A DNA stretch of 64,000 nucleotides from Eutreptiella sp. 'Long Island Sound 2002' (Eukaryota > Euglenozoa > Euglenophyceae > Eutreptiales > Eutreptiaceae), in contig OZ038382.1 in the NCBI GenBank assembly GCA_964036045.1, positions 4,591,789 to 4,655,788 on the forward strand, in the 5' to 3' direction. How positions within the stretch are numbered: position 1 is the stretch's first letter; every line of letters starts with the position of its first letter. The position numbers were made by a program, and so were the translations under genes. Positions 1 through 11,567 of this stretch are shown piece after piece. The notes under the pieces are model-generated. The model did no database searches, had not been told where the DNA came from, and was given only the letters and a program-made list of their open reading frames with translations.

Positions 1-1400
1 CGAAAGCAATGTCAGGCGAAGGAAAGAAAGAACCCCCAAGAAAGAGGGTCAAGAAAGAAGAGGAGAAGGTCAGGGAAAAACAAGAAGACGTCCCCTATTC
101 CTCAGCGGGCACAAATTAGGTGGACCAGCAGTGCGCAATGTTCTCACACATGATATGAAAAGGTGGCAATACTTTCATATGTCCGGCAATGCATGACACT
201 GGTGATGCACCGTACACCCGCACAAAGCAAGACAATTGATCCCCCGAAAATTAGGGTACATTTTTTCCACAAAAGCGCCGATGGCAACGATGCCCTGGAC
301 AGGCCATCTGAATCCGTGCATCGCTCATGCCCAGGGGCATCCTCGCGGTTAGTTGCGCCGCTTGGACTCCACGGATTCCAATTTCAAGGGAAGGAGTGGG
401 GGTGGGGGCGGTGGGCTGCCAAAAAACGTAAGGATAGCCATACAAGAAGTGGCCCTACTCTATGTGTCACCCCTTTGGGGGTTGGGGGGCAGCAGTGTCG
501 TGTTTGCATTGTTTCACTATTGGCCCGAGCAGAAGATGGAAACTCACTGCATGAGCAGCGGTGACACAATTGTTTTCTAAAAACAGGGCATGCCCGTAGG
601 AACAAAGCAACTTCATTTTATGTGGCCATTGTGGTGCACAAAGAGGGGAGAAATCAAGGAACATGTCCTCCGGGCAACAATGCACCGATTTGGGGCAGGC
701 AGACGCAAATTGCATTGATGTGGGTGGGTGCATCATGAGTGGGGTTAGGACTATTTTATAAAAGCCCATGGGATTGGGGGGCGGCTTTGGGAGGCACAGG
801 TCGTGGGTAGTCCTCCGGGGGGGGCAACTACAACTGGTCCGACCGCGACACCACCCCAGGTATCTGTCAAAACTTGCGGGGGGGGGGGGGCGGTCGGCGG
901 GAGGGGGGGAGGGGGTATTGGCAGCTTGGCCGGAGGGGGGGGGGGCTGTGCGCAACTCACTACTATCACATGCATGCCTCAAGGGGGTGTCTGGGGGCAT
1001 GGGAGTATAGAGGTATGTATGCGATAATAGCGATATCTTGTCTTTGCCAAGAAGAAAGTCTTAAGGGTCTCGAGGACTAAAGGCATGGTACCTCTCTCAA
1101 CTAAGCATGGGACAAAAAATTTCGCGCCGTTGGCGCCATGGCCCCGACACCGCTATCTTTCAAAACTCGGGGGTGGGGGGGGGGGGCTGGGGGGGTGTCG
1201 CATACAAGGACCGGGCCCGGCCGCCCCACCGGGGGTAGTCCATGCCATTGCCCACAGCCTTCATGCAACAATCGTCTGTGTGAGAAGAGGCAATCGTCCG
1301 AAGCAATCATTCAGAGTGTTGCTTCCAACATTGGAAGCTTCTTTCCCCACCGTTTTCGGCAGGCGGGCTTCTGAGATGCAACAATAATGTCTAATATGTA
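1..1400. other. No gene recognised; G-run rich
   Basis: I see no convincing coding sequence here. The stretch holds long G runs near 880-945 and 1,165-1,195. A short motif (roughly CGACACC, then TATCT, then CAAAAC before a G run) occurs near 845-895 and again near 1,145-1,185, so the two G runs look like parts of a duplicated unit about 290 bp apart. Open frames across the G runs are rich in Gly and Pro and have no recognisable domain. Confidence 0.6.
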
Positions 1401-1848
1401 CTATTTTCAGCACCTTGGGACCCATGCAAAGCATAAGACTCAAGATAAAACTGGTACGTGCAATGGTAGCGCCTGTTATGTAAAGATTTCAGCATGTTGA
1501 GATAGATGGACAAACCTACAAAGAATTTCAGCATGTTCAGATAGATGGACAAACCTACAAAGAATTTGTGAGACATGCCCCTCATCTACCCTATTGTACC
1601 ACAATACACGGGAAGATGATCTTTCTGATCGCCTACCCCAATCCCGATGACAACAACATCGCTGCATACACACATAGTTCAGCAACTCAAAACACATGGA
1701 ATGGGGTTAAGGTCAATGGGGATAACGTAAGGTTAAGGTTAAGGATAAGGTTAAGGGGGCACCGAGCTGGTAATCCCAATCCCAATCTTGGTTTTGTAAC
1801 CCTGCTTAGTGTCTAAGGTGGACCTAACAGGTTTGGCAAGCAAGCAAA

Positions 1849-1880
<32 letters not shown>

Positions 1881-1900
1881 TGCGCAAAATGTGAAAAATC
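1401..1900. repeat. Degenerate ~595-bp satellite, first block
   Basis: This block carries the landmarks of the satellite described for 8,090-10,022: TTTCAGCACC-type words, GATAGATGGACAAACCT, and CATGCCCCTCATCTACC near 1,574. A telomere-like run of GGTTAAG units lies at about 1,725-1,760, and a run of GCAAGCAA units at about 1,836-1,880. A short stretch (GATAGATGGACAAACC with flanks) is tandemly duplicated at about 1,495-1,565. No coding function is apparent. Confidence 0.75.
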
Positions 1901-2504
1901 ACAGCTCCATCGTGGTGATTCCGATTTAGCCAAAATTTTGGTGGATGCTACCTATGGGTGTGAGGGACAACCACACAAAGTATGAGCCAAAAACTCAACG
2001 GTGGCGGCCGGGAATGGGCGACGCAAGTGTCGGACCTCCATTTCAAGATCTTCAATTTAGGGCCAAAATCAGCCCTTTGTTGCCCAAAACCGCCATAGAA
2101 CCTGCTAAAAACGGCCAAATGAAGGGAAATAGTGGCTACTCTACACATGCAGCTAGACTTCTATGTGCCGAGGGGCCCTCTAGGTCCCTCTAACTCCACA
2201 ATATGTCCGTGAACCGCCCCCAAAAAGCCCCCAAAAGCCCCAGAATTTGTGCACATTGGCCGCTGACAACCCCAAACCAAAAACAGACCATATCTTGGGC
2301 TACGTGGCTCAAAACACGATTTCGAGCACAGCTAATGCACCCGCAACCACCCACTTTTGGTGGTTTCCCCCCTCAAAATTCCCCTACCCGACGGCCACAT
2401 CCCCGCACCTGGGCCTAGTGGGTTGCGGCAAGCCGCAAGAGATAGCCCAAAGAGGTGGGTGCCAACATGGGTCAACAAGGTCCACGGGGTGCAAAAAAGT
2501 GAAG

Positions 2505-3060
2505 ATTTTTCAAAAAATGATCGTGGACCACATGGAACGCCAAAACAAGTGATTTTGGCGTGTTTTGAGTCAGTGGTGGCCCGTTTGGGCCCTCCTAAAA
2601 TCCCAAAAAGCCTTGAAAATGGGCTGTTTAGGGACAAAAAAAGGGTCAAAAATGGGTCAAAAATGTGTTTTTCCAATAATGCTCCGAGACCATTTGGGGT
2701 GCATAAACAAGTGAAATGAGCCCTTTTTGAGCCCATTGCAAGACATTTTGGCCACTCCAAAGTCACAAAATGCCTTGACAGCGGGCTGTCCTGGGACCAA
2801 AAATCAGTCATAAATGGATCAAAATTGTGTTTTTCCAAAGATACTTTTGGACTATTTGGGTGCACAAACCAGTGGAATGAGCCCAAGTTGAGCCCATAGT
2901 GAGCAATTATGGCCCCTCTCAAGGCCGAAAAAGGCTTGAAAGTGGGCGAATTTGGGACCACAAATGGCTCAAACTCCAAGTCAAAAACGGGTGTAAAACC
3001 ATGGTTTTCCAAACATGATCCTAGTCCAGTTGTGGTGCCCAAAACAGATGAATACAGCTC
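2505..3060. repeat. ~165-bp degenerate tandem repeat, four units
   Basis: A TTTTCCAAA-like word followed by a GACCA/GACTA word and GTGCACAAAC recurs at about 2,507, 2,668, 2,829 and 3,003, giving spacings of 161, 161 and 174 bp. The minus strand stays open for about 253 codons across it, but the predicted protein is simply the repeat translated in one frame. I treat it as satellite, not a gene. The flanks 1,901-2,504 and 3,061-3,180 show nothing recognisable. The array interrupts the ~595-bp satellite. Confidence 0.7.
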
Positions 3061-3180
3061 AGCTTGAGGCCCTTTTGAGTCGCTCTCATCCACTTTCCGA
3101 TGCGTCCCTCATTTGTCATTGAAGTCTCGTAGACGATGTTCCTTCCCCGACCAGCTCGGTCCCAATATTCAACTCTTGTT

Positions 3181-4570
3181 AGGATAAGGGCATATGAGAA
3201 TCGTCACATTGAGGCACAAACTTTGGTACCATGGTAGTGTCCAACATGCGCAAATTTCAGCACCTTGGCACACATGGATACATCAAAAGTGCAAAAAAGG
3301 AAAAAGGAAAAAGAGAGAAAGCTTGGTGCATTGGCAAGGAAGAATCTGCATTGATCGCAACACCTTACAACACATGGAATGCATCAAACCAATCTACATA
3401 CCATTGTTGGTGGAACAATAGTGTCCGATGTGCACATATTTCAGCACTCTAGCACAAATGCAATGCACCACACTGCCTAGTAAATGAACAATCATGATGC
3501 AACAAGAATGTTTAATACACACTAATTTCAGCACCTTGGGACAAATGGGAAGCATAAGACACAAGATAAAAAAGGCACGTGCAATGATAGTGTTTGGTAT
3601 AGACAAGTTTCATCACGTATAGATAGATGGACAAACCTGCAAACAAATTGTGAGACATGGCCCGCATCTACCGGCTTATACGATAAGACACGGTGAAATG
3701 ATCCTTCTCATTGGCTACCCAATCCCAATTACAACAACATTGTTGCCTACACATGGAATGGGGTTAGGGCTAGGAGAAGGGCACATGAGAATCGTCACAC
3801 TGAGGCACAAACTTTGCTGCAATCGTAGTGTCCAACGTGTGCAAATTTCAGCACCTAGGCACACATGGAAACATCAAAAGTTAAGGGAAAAAATCTTTTG
3901 TGTGTTGGCGAGGTAGAATCTGTAGTGATTTCAGCACCTTACAACACATGGAATGCATCAAACTAATCAAAATGCAATTGTTGGTAGAATAATAGTGTCC
4001 GGTGCGCACATAATTCAGCACTCTAGTACACATGGAATGAACCAAATTTCATGGAAAATAATCATGATGCAAAAATCATGTCTAAAATGTGTTCTTTTCA
4101 GTACCTTGGGACACATGGACAGTAGAAAAAAAAGTATGTGTAATGGTAGCGTCCGGTATGGAAAGATTTCATCACGTACGGATAGATGGACAAACCTCTG
4201 AACAAATTGTGAGACATGCCCCTCATCTACCCGCTTGTACGACAATACACGGTGAGATGATCCTTGTCATTGGCTACCCAATCCCTATTACAGCATCGCC
4301 AAGTACACCACGACACACATGGAATGGGGTGGAGGTTAGGGTTACAGCACATGAAAAATCACCACACTATGACACAAACTTGGGTGCAATGGTAGTGTCC
4401 AACATGCGCAAACCTCATCACCTTAGCTCATATGGAAACACGAAAAAACAGAAAGAAAGAAAGAAATCCTTTGCGCATTGGCAAGGTAGAATTTGCATTG
4501 ATTTCAGCACCTTACAACACATGGAATGCATCAAACTAATCAAAATAGAATTGGTGCTGAAGCAGTAGTG
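3181..4570. repeat. Degenerate ~595-bp satellite, second block
   Basis: About two and a half units of the satellite are present. The CATGCCC(C/G)..CATCTACC landmark lies at about 3,656 and 4,216, some 560 bp apart. Within each unit the phrase TTTCAGCACCTT recurs every 60-120 bp next to ACACATGGAA words, so the long unit probably arose from shorter repeats. GGGTTAGGGCTAGG and GGGTTACAG words lie at the same place in each unit. Open frames are short and inconsistent between units. Confidence 0.8.
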
Positions 4571-5198
4571 CCACAGAGGCTTGTTGTCGCAATGACTCTA
4601 GGGCCTAGACACTAGTAGGCGCCTCCATTGGAAAAGGCCGCCAATGCATGTTGACCCAATCGCTAGTCACAACGTTAGGTAGGAGGTAGGTGAAAGTCTG
4701 GAGGCAGGACAGGTCGGTAGGAGCACGTACATGACAGACCAATCCCTCCAGCTCCAGCGTGAATTCATGGTGTGTAGACATACTAGAGAGGTGATGTGGT
4801 CCGACCTTACGAAAATGCAATCCACACAATTGACCCTGGAGTGTGCATTATAAGGTGGTGGTGGTGTGTCCATATGCTCATGACCCACCCTTGGCCTCGG
4901 TCCCGGGGTGTTGCAATCAGTACATATTAAACATTATTGTTGTTTCACCATTATCTACCACGAAGTTTGGTGCATTTCATGGGTGCTATAGTGCCAAAAT
5001 CTGTGTATGCAATGCCCCGTCTCCTCCTCATGTTCATACTTGCTACGTTGCATGGTGTTGTATATTTATTTCCTTTTTTCCGCCTTTTTACAGATCTACG
5101 CACGAAAAATAACCAGTGGTTTGTACAATTACATGATGGAGCTTTGTTGGCTGACAATGGTGACCTCAGATTTTTGATCCCACATTTGTTGGTCTGTC
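4571..5198. other. Non-repeat stretch without a clear gene
   Basis: The satellite stops near 4,570. A plus-strand frame is open from 4,937 to 5,371 and encodes a hydrophobic N-terminus, but I recognise no domain. A strong candidate 3' splice site (a pyrimidine tract ending in TTTTTACAG) lies at about 5,083-5,093, so an exon of the model at 5,199-5,665 may begin there. I cannot settle the frame. Confidence 0.35.
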
Positions 5199-5665
5199 TT
5201 GGCGTTGATTGGTGTTACATGTCCTCGACAAACGAAGATGCCCACAGCCACAACGGGAGCCACCCAAAGCAGTGGCAGTGTAGGTCACAACAAGCTACAA
5301 GGGTGGCTAAGTCGCCACTGCCACACAGCCAAGAGGAAGCTGACTTGGTACCAGGCACACCTCGACATTGAAGGCCCCATATATAACCTCCCTCCTACAT
5401 ACCCCCAACACCACCAATGGTTTTCTCCAGGTACATGTGGTGCCTTGACTGTTGGTCTCCGTCCTTGACCCCAAGACTCTGCACAAGTTTGTAGCCAAGC
5501 ACTCAATTTTTTTCAGACACCCTTTGTGAGCTCTATGAGGCATTAGGCAACCTAGAGGCTTCTGTGGACACTATTGTCACAGAGCAAGTTTCTTCCATGG
5601 TCCAATCTTTGGTGGCGGCCTTTTCATTAATCATATGGACTACACCTGGGAAGGAGCGCATTTGA
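5199..5665 (+). CDS. Putative two-exon gene fragment, unknown function
   Basis: Two plus-strand coding blocks join in phase. Exon A (about 5,199-5,430) ends at CCAG before GTACAT. The intron 5,431-5,516 (86 nt) ends in a pyrimidine tract and TTTCAG. Exon B runs 5,517-5,665 to a TGA. Splicing links a phase-1 end to a matching start, so the reading goes from QHHQWFSP into DTLCELYEALGNLEASVD. The intron length matches introns of better-supported genes in the window. Exon A's start is unknown and may lie upstream. Further coding may continue in other frames to about 6,030, where a GTGAGT donor follows TGG. I do not recognise the product. It could be a decayed transposon gene. Confidence 0.35.
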
Positions 5666-6849
5666 CTATTGAGCCCTGTACCCTCGGGGTTTGTCTTTCA
5701 CTGCCTGCATCGGTCAACCGTAGTGTAGTAAAGACGTTGTTGTTGTTTTGGTGCACTGAGATGCTAATCTTGTTGGTGACCAATTTCTTGCATCACCCAG
5801 ACAGTAGGGCTGTCATGCTGAATGCAATCTACTATGCCGTCCTTTGTTGCAATGGTTGCCCACCGACATAGCCTCTAGTTTGCAATTGGCTCTTGTATGC
5901 AGGGAATTTCCAATGCAACCCAAGCTGGATGCCAGGGTGTGTCTACCAACGGTGATTACTTCCTCCCTCCTTGAGTTCGCCGCCAACATGGAGCTCCTAC
6001 CTTTCACACCGGGCATGAGTGGCCCCGCTTGGGTGAGTGTGCAAGGATGTATGAGTACACTAGATTTTTTCCCTTAATCGCAGAGCCCGTTTTGCGGATG
6101 GCACTGTAGTCATTGCACAGGACACCACCTTGACCACAAACCACTACCCCACATCTGCACACTCTCCCTAGTTTACCTATTGTGCAATATGCTATCTGGG
6201 AAAGTAAATAGTTCATGAACAAGCAGGTAAGTAGTATTTTGTGGCTCCTTTTGCTTTTGACACACTTATTCAAAAATATGATTTTCTGTTTTCGGTTTTT
6301 GAGGTCATGCAGTCGCGCTCCCTTGCTTTGGGTGCCCACAGGGGATGCTGATTTTCTGTTGAGCCACAAAGCAATTTGGCAATTTGTTTGGTGACAACAA
6401 CCGGATCCTATGCTTCTTGGGGGAGTATCCGCACTGCGCGCTACTTTTATGATGCATTTACCTGGAAAAGCCTGGAACGGCTCCCAAGATGGTCCCTACA
6501 AAGAGCAAACCCATTGGTGGTAAACATGGTTGCTTGTTCGGGCTGGGTGGCAAAATCTCTGTGCCGCGTCTACACCGCGCAAGCGGCGCACATGCATCGT
6601 GTCAGGTTCCCCCTAGACGCTTGTTGGGGTTGTCGAGGGTTGTGGAGGCTTGTTGAGGGAGAATCAGGGTTGTATAGGGTTCGCCAAGGGTTATTTGTGA
6701 GATCTTTGACAGCTGCCATGCCCTGCACTAGGTATCTTTCACTTGGTCCCACCTAGATCCTCTCTCCTACTTGGGGCTGGTCTGCTGCTTTCTGATGCTG
6801 CAAGGCAACCAGTGACTGGAGTGACTTAATATTGCACATTGACTTGCAG
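5666..6849. other. Possible extra exons, otherwise no gene
   Basis: Between 5,666 and 6,030 the plus strand has two coding-like stretches. The second begins after a TTGTATGCAG acceptor at about 5,900 and ends at TGG followed by GTGAGTGTG at 6,031, a very good donor. No downstream exon could be joined. From 6,100 to 6,849 I see nothing recognisable. Confidence 0.3.
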
Positions 6850-7870
6850 GTGACTTCCTCCCCCGAGCCTGCAGCTTATACACAGGAATGAGAAGCCTGA
6901 ATCGCAGACCTGCGTTCTCTGTGGGAGGTGTGCGCTTGCGGCATATGGCACTGAGGCACTCTGCATCATGGCCTGCTGCGCCATCTGGAAATGGTATTCG
7001 GCAGACCAGCTTGGATTGTATGCATAGCCTGGGGGCAGGGGAGCCAAAGGCATGCCCCCTGGGGCTTCAATGGTCCCTGTGGATGCCAGGGAGGGGCTGA
7101 ATACAACTGTTGGTGGGGCCACAATCCTGGGTGGGGGGCTTGGGGGTGGCCCAGTGTTGGTGGCTTTGGAAACCTTCGATTTGGACTGAATGGCAGGCTG
7201 CACCTGCAAAGCAACATGACGTGGGACAAGCACGCAGAGGCATGGGTAGTTAGCGAGGTGAGTCAGGGGGTCGCTTATTGAGTGGAGGTCGAGCCAGTGT
7301 AACCCCCGCCCCCCTCTTGAAGAATCAACAAGTTCCAAAACAAAATACGGTCCCACTGGGGGCCAGAGCTTAGCAAGGTGTTCCTCATGTGCAACCCACA
7401 AAAGTAGAATGCCCACCCATACATCGGCTGGTACATCCTTTTGAAAATTCAAGCACAAACAAAGCAACAGACCAAACAGAATTTCCTTGCTGAATTATAC
7501 TTTCTCAGCATGGAATCTGTTGCCCACAATTGTCCTCATAAAAACAGTGGCATGTGCCCCTTATCAATTTTGGGCTTGGGCTGAGCTATGGGCCCGGGTG
7601 CGGGAGCATTTGATGAGAAGACATCTTCTGAGATTCTGAAATCCTTAGGGATGAAACTGGGCCCCTTGAAGTCCTTGGTTTTCAATGCTTTGGCCAAACC
7701 CACACCCCGTGTCAAAACAATATCCACATCATCAGGATCATCATCATCACTTTCATCACTTGAAGAATTCTCAGGGGTACATCACTGTAGTCACCATGTG
7801 CATCAGTGCCTCCATTATCATCAAAACCATCAAAATCATTGAAATCCGACTGTTTCATCATTTTTGCAAG
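6850..7870 (-). CDS. Putative multi-exon gene, acidic then Pro/Met-rich product
   Basis: The first block (about 7,870-7,560) encodes an Asp/Ser-rich acidic run followed by KTKDFKGPSFIPKDFRISED. A one-base frameshift separates the two halves of the acidic run near 7,780. A later block follows a CTTTGCAG acceptor at about 7,206 and encodes a Pro-rich segment followed by a Met/Gln-rich one (PPGYAYNPSWSAEYHFQMAQ). A middle exon near 7,330-7,440 is possible. No known domain is visible. The composition suggests a nuclear or regulatory protein, but that is a guess. The frameshift makes a pseudogene or a sequence error possible. Confidence 0.3.
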
Positions 7871-8089
7871 CTCACCTTCTGCTGTGCAACAAATGAACTA
7901 CAAAGTACACAAATGTCCTTTGCCCTCCCGTTAAGGATTACAGCAACACGATACGCAAATTCATTATCCAGATATTGTGTCAGGACCAGTGCCAGTGGCA
8001 CTTGTGTTTCGTCACCTCTCCAGCCAATTGATTTTTTCGGCTACACGCCATGATGTGGAAGTGCCTAGTACCTACATATTAACATGGGA
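7871..8089. other. Short spacer before satellite
   Basis: No gene is recognised between the putative 5' end of the minus-strand model and the start of the satellite. The stretch is about 220 bp of mixed composition. Confidence 0.4.
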
Positions 8090-10022
8090 GTGCATCAGAC
8101 CCAAAAAAATTTTTACTTGCAAAAATAGTGTCCAATGTCTAATGTCAAGTGTCCAAGAGGCATAGGTTCCAGCACTTCAGGCCAAATGGAATTCATGAGT
8201 CTTAAACAAAAATTGTGGATGCTACAGAAGTGACCCATATGCACAGACAGTAGCACCCAAGGATAGATGGACAGCGTGCGGACAAATGGTACACCATGGG
8301 TTCCATTTTTACACTTCTAGTGTACAAGAATTTGCACCCCAAGACACATGGAATGCAGAAGAGCAAAAGGACAAAATTTGTGGTGCACCAAAGGTTCGCA
8401 ATATACACAGATTTCAGCACCTCAAACACTACATATGGTGTGCAACCAACTTTAAAAAAAAACAAACATTCGTGCACCAGCAGGGTCCCGTGTGCATAGA
8501 TTTCAGCACCTCAAAACACATGAACTACATGATACTACGAAAATATTTGGGAGACGCAACCAAATTGTCTAGTATGAACAGGTGTCAGCAGTGTTGGGTG
8601 CGCACCAATTTCAGCACTCTAGTATACATGGAATGCACCAAACTTCATGGAAAATAATCATGATGCAACAATAATGCCTAATATGTACTAACTTCAGCAC
8701 TTGGGACGTATGCAAAGCATAAGACTAAAAATAAAAATGGTACATGTAATGGTATTGTCTGGTATGTATAGATTTTAGCACGTAGCGATAGATGGACAAA
8801 CCTCTAAACAAATTGTGAGACATGCCCCTCATCTACCCGCTTGTACAACAATACACGGCGAGACGATCCTTGACATTGGCTACCCAATCCCTATTACAAC
8901 AACATCGCCAAGGACTTATATATTTCAGCACCACAACGCACATGGAATGGCGTTAAGGTTAGCGCTGGGACGCACGAGAATCAACAGTCTTTAGTCCAAT
9001 GGTAGTGTCCAACATGTGCACATTTCAGCACCTATGCACATTTCAGCACCTAAGCACACATGGAAACATAAAAAAAAAAAGCTTGGTGCATTGGCAAGGC
9101 AAAATTTGCACTGCTTTCAGCACCTTACAACACATTGAATGCATCAAACTAAGCAAAATGCAATTGTGGAGGAAGAATAGTATCCGGTGCGCACATAATT
9201 TAGCACTCTAGTTCACATGCAATGGAATGCACCAAACTTCATGGAAAATAATCATGATGCAACAATAATGTCTAATATGTACTATTTTCAGCACCTTGGG
9301 ACACATGGAAAGCTTAAGATTAAAAATAACAATGGTATGTGCAATGGTAGCGCTTGTTATGTAGAGATTTCAGCACGTAGAGACAAATGGACAAACTTGT
9401 TAACAAATTGTTTGACATGCCCCTCATCTACCCGCTTGTACAACAATACACGGCGAGATGATCCTTGTCATTGGCTACCCAATCCCCATTACAACAACAT
9501 CGTTGCGTACACATATAGGTCATCAACTCAACACACGTGGAATGGGGTGATGGTTAGGATTAGGGCACATGAGAATCGTCAAATTGCGGCACAAACTTTG
9601 GTGCAATGGTAGTGTCCAACATGTGCAAGGTCCAACACCTTAGCACACGTTGAAGAATCAAAAATCAACAAAAGAACCTTTGTGCATTGGCAATGTACAA
9701 TTCGCAATGCTTTCACTACCTTACAACACATGGAATGCATCAAACTATTCAAAATGCCACTGGTTCTACAACAATAGTGTCCGGTGCACACATATTTCAA
9801 CACTCTAGTACACATGGAATACACCAAACTTCACGGAAAACAATCACGACACAACAATAATGTCTAATATGCACTAGTTTCACCAGCTTGGGCACATGGA
9901 AAGCATAAGAATAGGAACAAACATGATGCTTGCAATGGCAGTGTGTGGTATCCACAGATTTCAGCACACAGAGATAGATGGACAAATCTGCAAACACATT
10001 GTGACAACATGCCCCTCATCTA
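8090..10022. repeat. ~595-bp satellite, best preserved block
   Basis: The CATGCCCCTCATCTA landmark occurs at about 8,821, 9,417 and 10,009, giving periods of 596 and 592 bp. Each unit has the same order of words: the landmark, CACGGCGAGATGATCCTTG, TTGGCTACCCAATCCC, AACACACATGGAATGGGGT, a GGTTAGG word, ATGGTAGTGTCCAACATG, several TTTCAGCACC words, TCATGGAAAATAATCATGA, and GATAGATGGACAAAC. The block stops abruptly inside a unit at CATCTA (10,017-10,022), where the LINE begins. The same unit resumes at 42,940. Confidence 0.85.
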
Positions 10023-10691
10023 GGAGGAGGAGGAGGAGGAGATGCGGTCCCCCAGTAGGGCGCACCCGCGGCACATCCCCATGGTGCCCGCCGGCCCTCA
10101 CTGGTCTGACGGCGACCAAGAGGGAGGCCTCTATCCTAACCCGTCCGGTGAAGTATCATGGCTGCAGCTCTCCTCTTCGTCTCCTCCCCTTGTCCCCCGG
10201 CCCACACAACGTGCACGCACCGCCGTCTCACACACTGCAGGAACCGCCCAGGGGCACGGTTTGGGGGTCGAGGCAGAGCACCGGCTCCACTTCCGACACG
10301 GCCCGCCAACCCCCCTCGGGAAGAGGGACGTAGTCTCACGGGTGTGGGCCTTTAGCCCGCCAGGTACTACCGAGTGGGCGGTGTTTGGCCGGCAGGTCTC
10401 GGGGGCTTGGTCCGTAGCCTGATGCCCCCCCGGACGCAGTGCACTCCTTCCGGAGGCGCTCGTGCTTGGACCTGTACCCTCTAACCCCTTCGGCCATGTC
10501 CTCGGGAACGTACCTGGGTTGCGGTGCGCCGTTGGGTTTAGCGAGAGGGCAAGCCCCGGTAGCTGGTACGTGACCCGCGGCTGGTATCCGGCCATGCGCA
10601 ATGTGGCCAATAGCATGTCCCGTAGCCGGCGCACTAGCCGGCGGTCGTGGGGCTCTCTCGTTCCATACAACCCCATGTAGCGGAGTGGCGG
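10023..10691 (-). pseudogene. LINE 3' end and C-terminal coding remnant
   Basis: This GC-rich block starts at a short GGA-rich microsatellite next to the satellite and ends at GGCGG (10,687-10,691). Read on the minus strand, it continues in frame from the LINE coding sequence that stops at 14,282, if the insertion 10,692-14,281 is removed together with one GGCGG copy. The frame so obtained encodes a basic C-terminal tail including GYRSKHERLRKECTASGG. An alternative frame also looks protein-like (LVRRLRDMLLATLRMAGY), so a frameshift may be present. No catalytic domain lies here. Confidence 0.55.
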
Positions 10692-11147
10692 CCCATAGGT
10701 GATGAGCTACACATGGTGCTGGGACGCACAGCATAAAAGGCAAAAAATGGCAGGAAAATGCTGAGCATATTGCTCTGGATATTTGGGGATGCTCAGCATT
10801 CATGCTCAGCAAATGGGACTCATATTGCAGGGTTGATCTCGGAATGCCCGACCAAAATTTCTTCCAAGCTCCCCCGGCACGGATATCGGTTGCGTTTTGG
10901 GACCCGATTTGGCTGCCAAAACTTCCGAGCATCTTTCCGGGGGATTTCAAAAACTTCCAAGCGTTTTTTCATCGGTTTTTTGTACGATGAACTACACCGT
11001 TCTTGGTTCCCAAATGCCACACCTCAGCAAAGAAACACACAAAAAAAGACAAGCATGACTGTTCACTTAAGCTTGAAATGTGAATGTCCAGTGGGCAAGA
11101 CAACGCCCTGTAAACATGAAACTTCTTACGGTGTACAATACAAGTCC

Positions 11148-11500
11148 ACTACTTGTATCCATTCGCGAGTTAAAGTGGACCCAGAGCCAGAGACGTGAAT
11201 TTGTCGCCTTATCGCTGTGATTTTGATTGTTTATCTCTATTCTTATAACACTCTGTCTGTTGTGTGATTTGTTCATTCATTACAGTACTTTGGACTGATG
11301 AGGGCTCATTTCGAGCCGAAACTGGTCTCCATGCTTCATTGCTGATTTCCGAATTGGATTGTGTATCGCCGGTCACACATTGGTTGAGGCTTCATTTTGC
11401 TTGCTTCCCATTGTTCATCCGAGGACAATTGCATAGCTCACACTTCCTACTGCCTAACACTACTTGTATCCATTCGCGAGTTAAAGTGGACCCAGAGCCA
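11148..11500. repeat. 43-bp direct repeat pair, 310 bp apart
   Basis: A 43-bp sequence starting CTACTTGTATCCATTCGCG and ending GTGGACCCAGAGCCA occurs at about 11,148-11,190 and 11,458-11,500. Less similar repeats flank them: CTGTTCACTTAAGCTTGAA near 11,060 and CTGTTCATTTCAGCTTGAA near 11,559. The layout resembles one unit of a retrozyme or Penelope-type pseudo-LTR, since a hammerhead-like core lies between the copies. Confidence 0.6.
11295..11322 (+). ncRNA. Hammerhead-ribozyme-like core
   Basis: CTGATGA at 11,295-11,301 is followed by one G, then GGCTC, a five-base loop and GAGCC, a perfect 5-bp stem II, and then GAAAC at 11,318-11,322. These are the two invariant segments of the hammerhead catalytic core in the right order around a helix. 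The extra G before the stem departs slightly from the usual arrangement. I could not find convincing stem I and stem III partners or the cleavage triplet, so activity is not shown. It lies inside the 310-bp unit bounded by the 43-bp repeats. Confidence 0.3.
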
Positions 11501-11567
11501 CATAGTGACTTGGCTGAAAGAGGCCGTGAAGCCCCTAATCCCAAAAAAAGCAGGTTGCCTGTTCATT

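Noticed and set aside
467-1000. Pro/Gly-rich ORFs around the first G runs
   Set aside because: Open on both strands because of base composition; no domain or splice support.
2332-3093. A 253-codon minus-strand ORF
   Set aside because: It consists of the ~165-bp satellite in one frame, with no recognisable domain.
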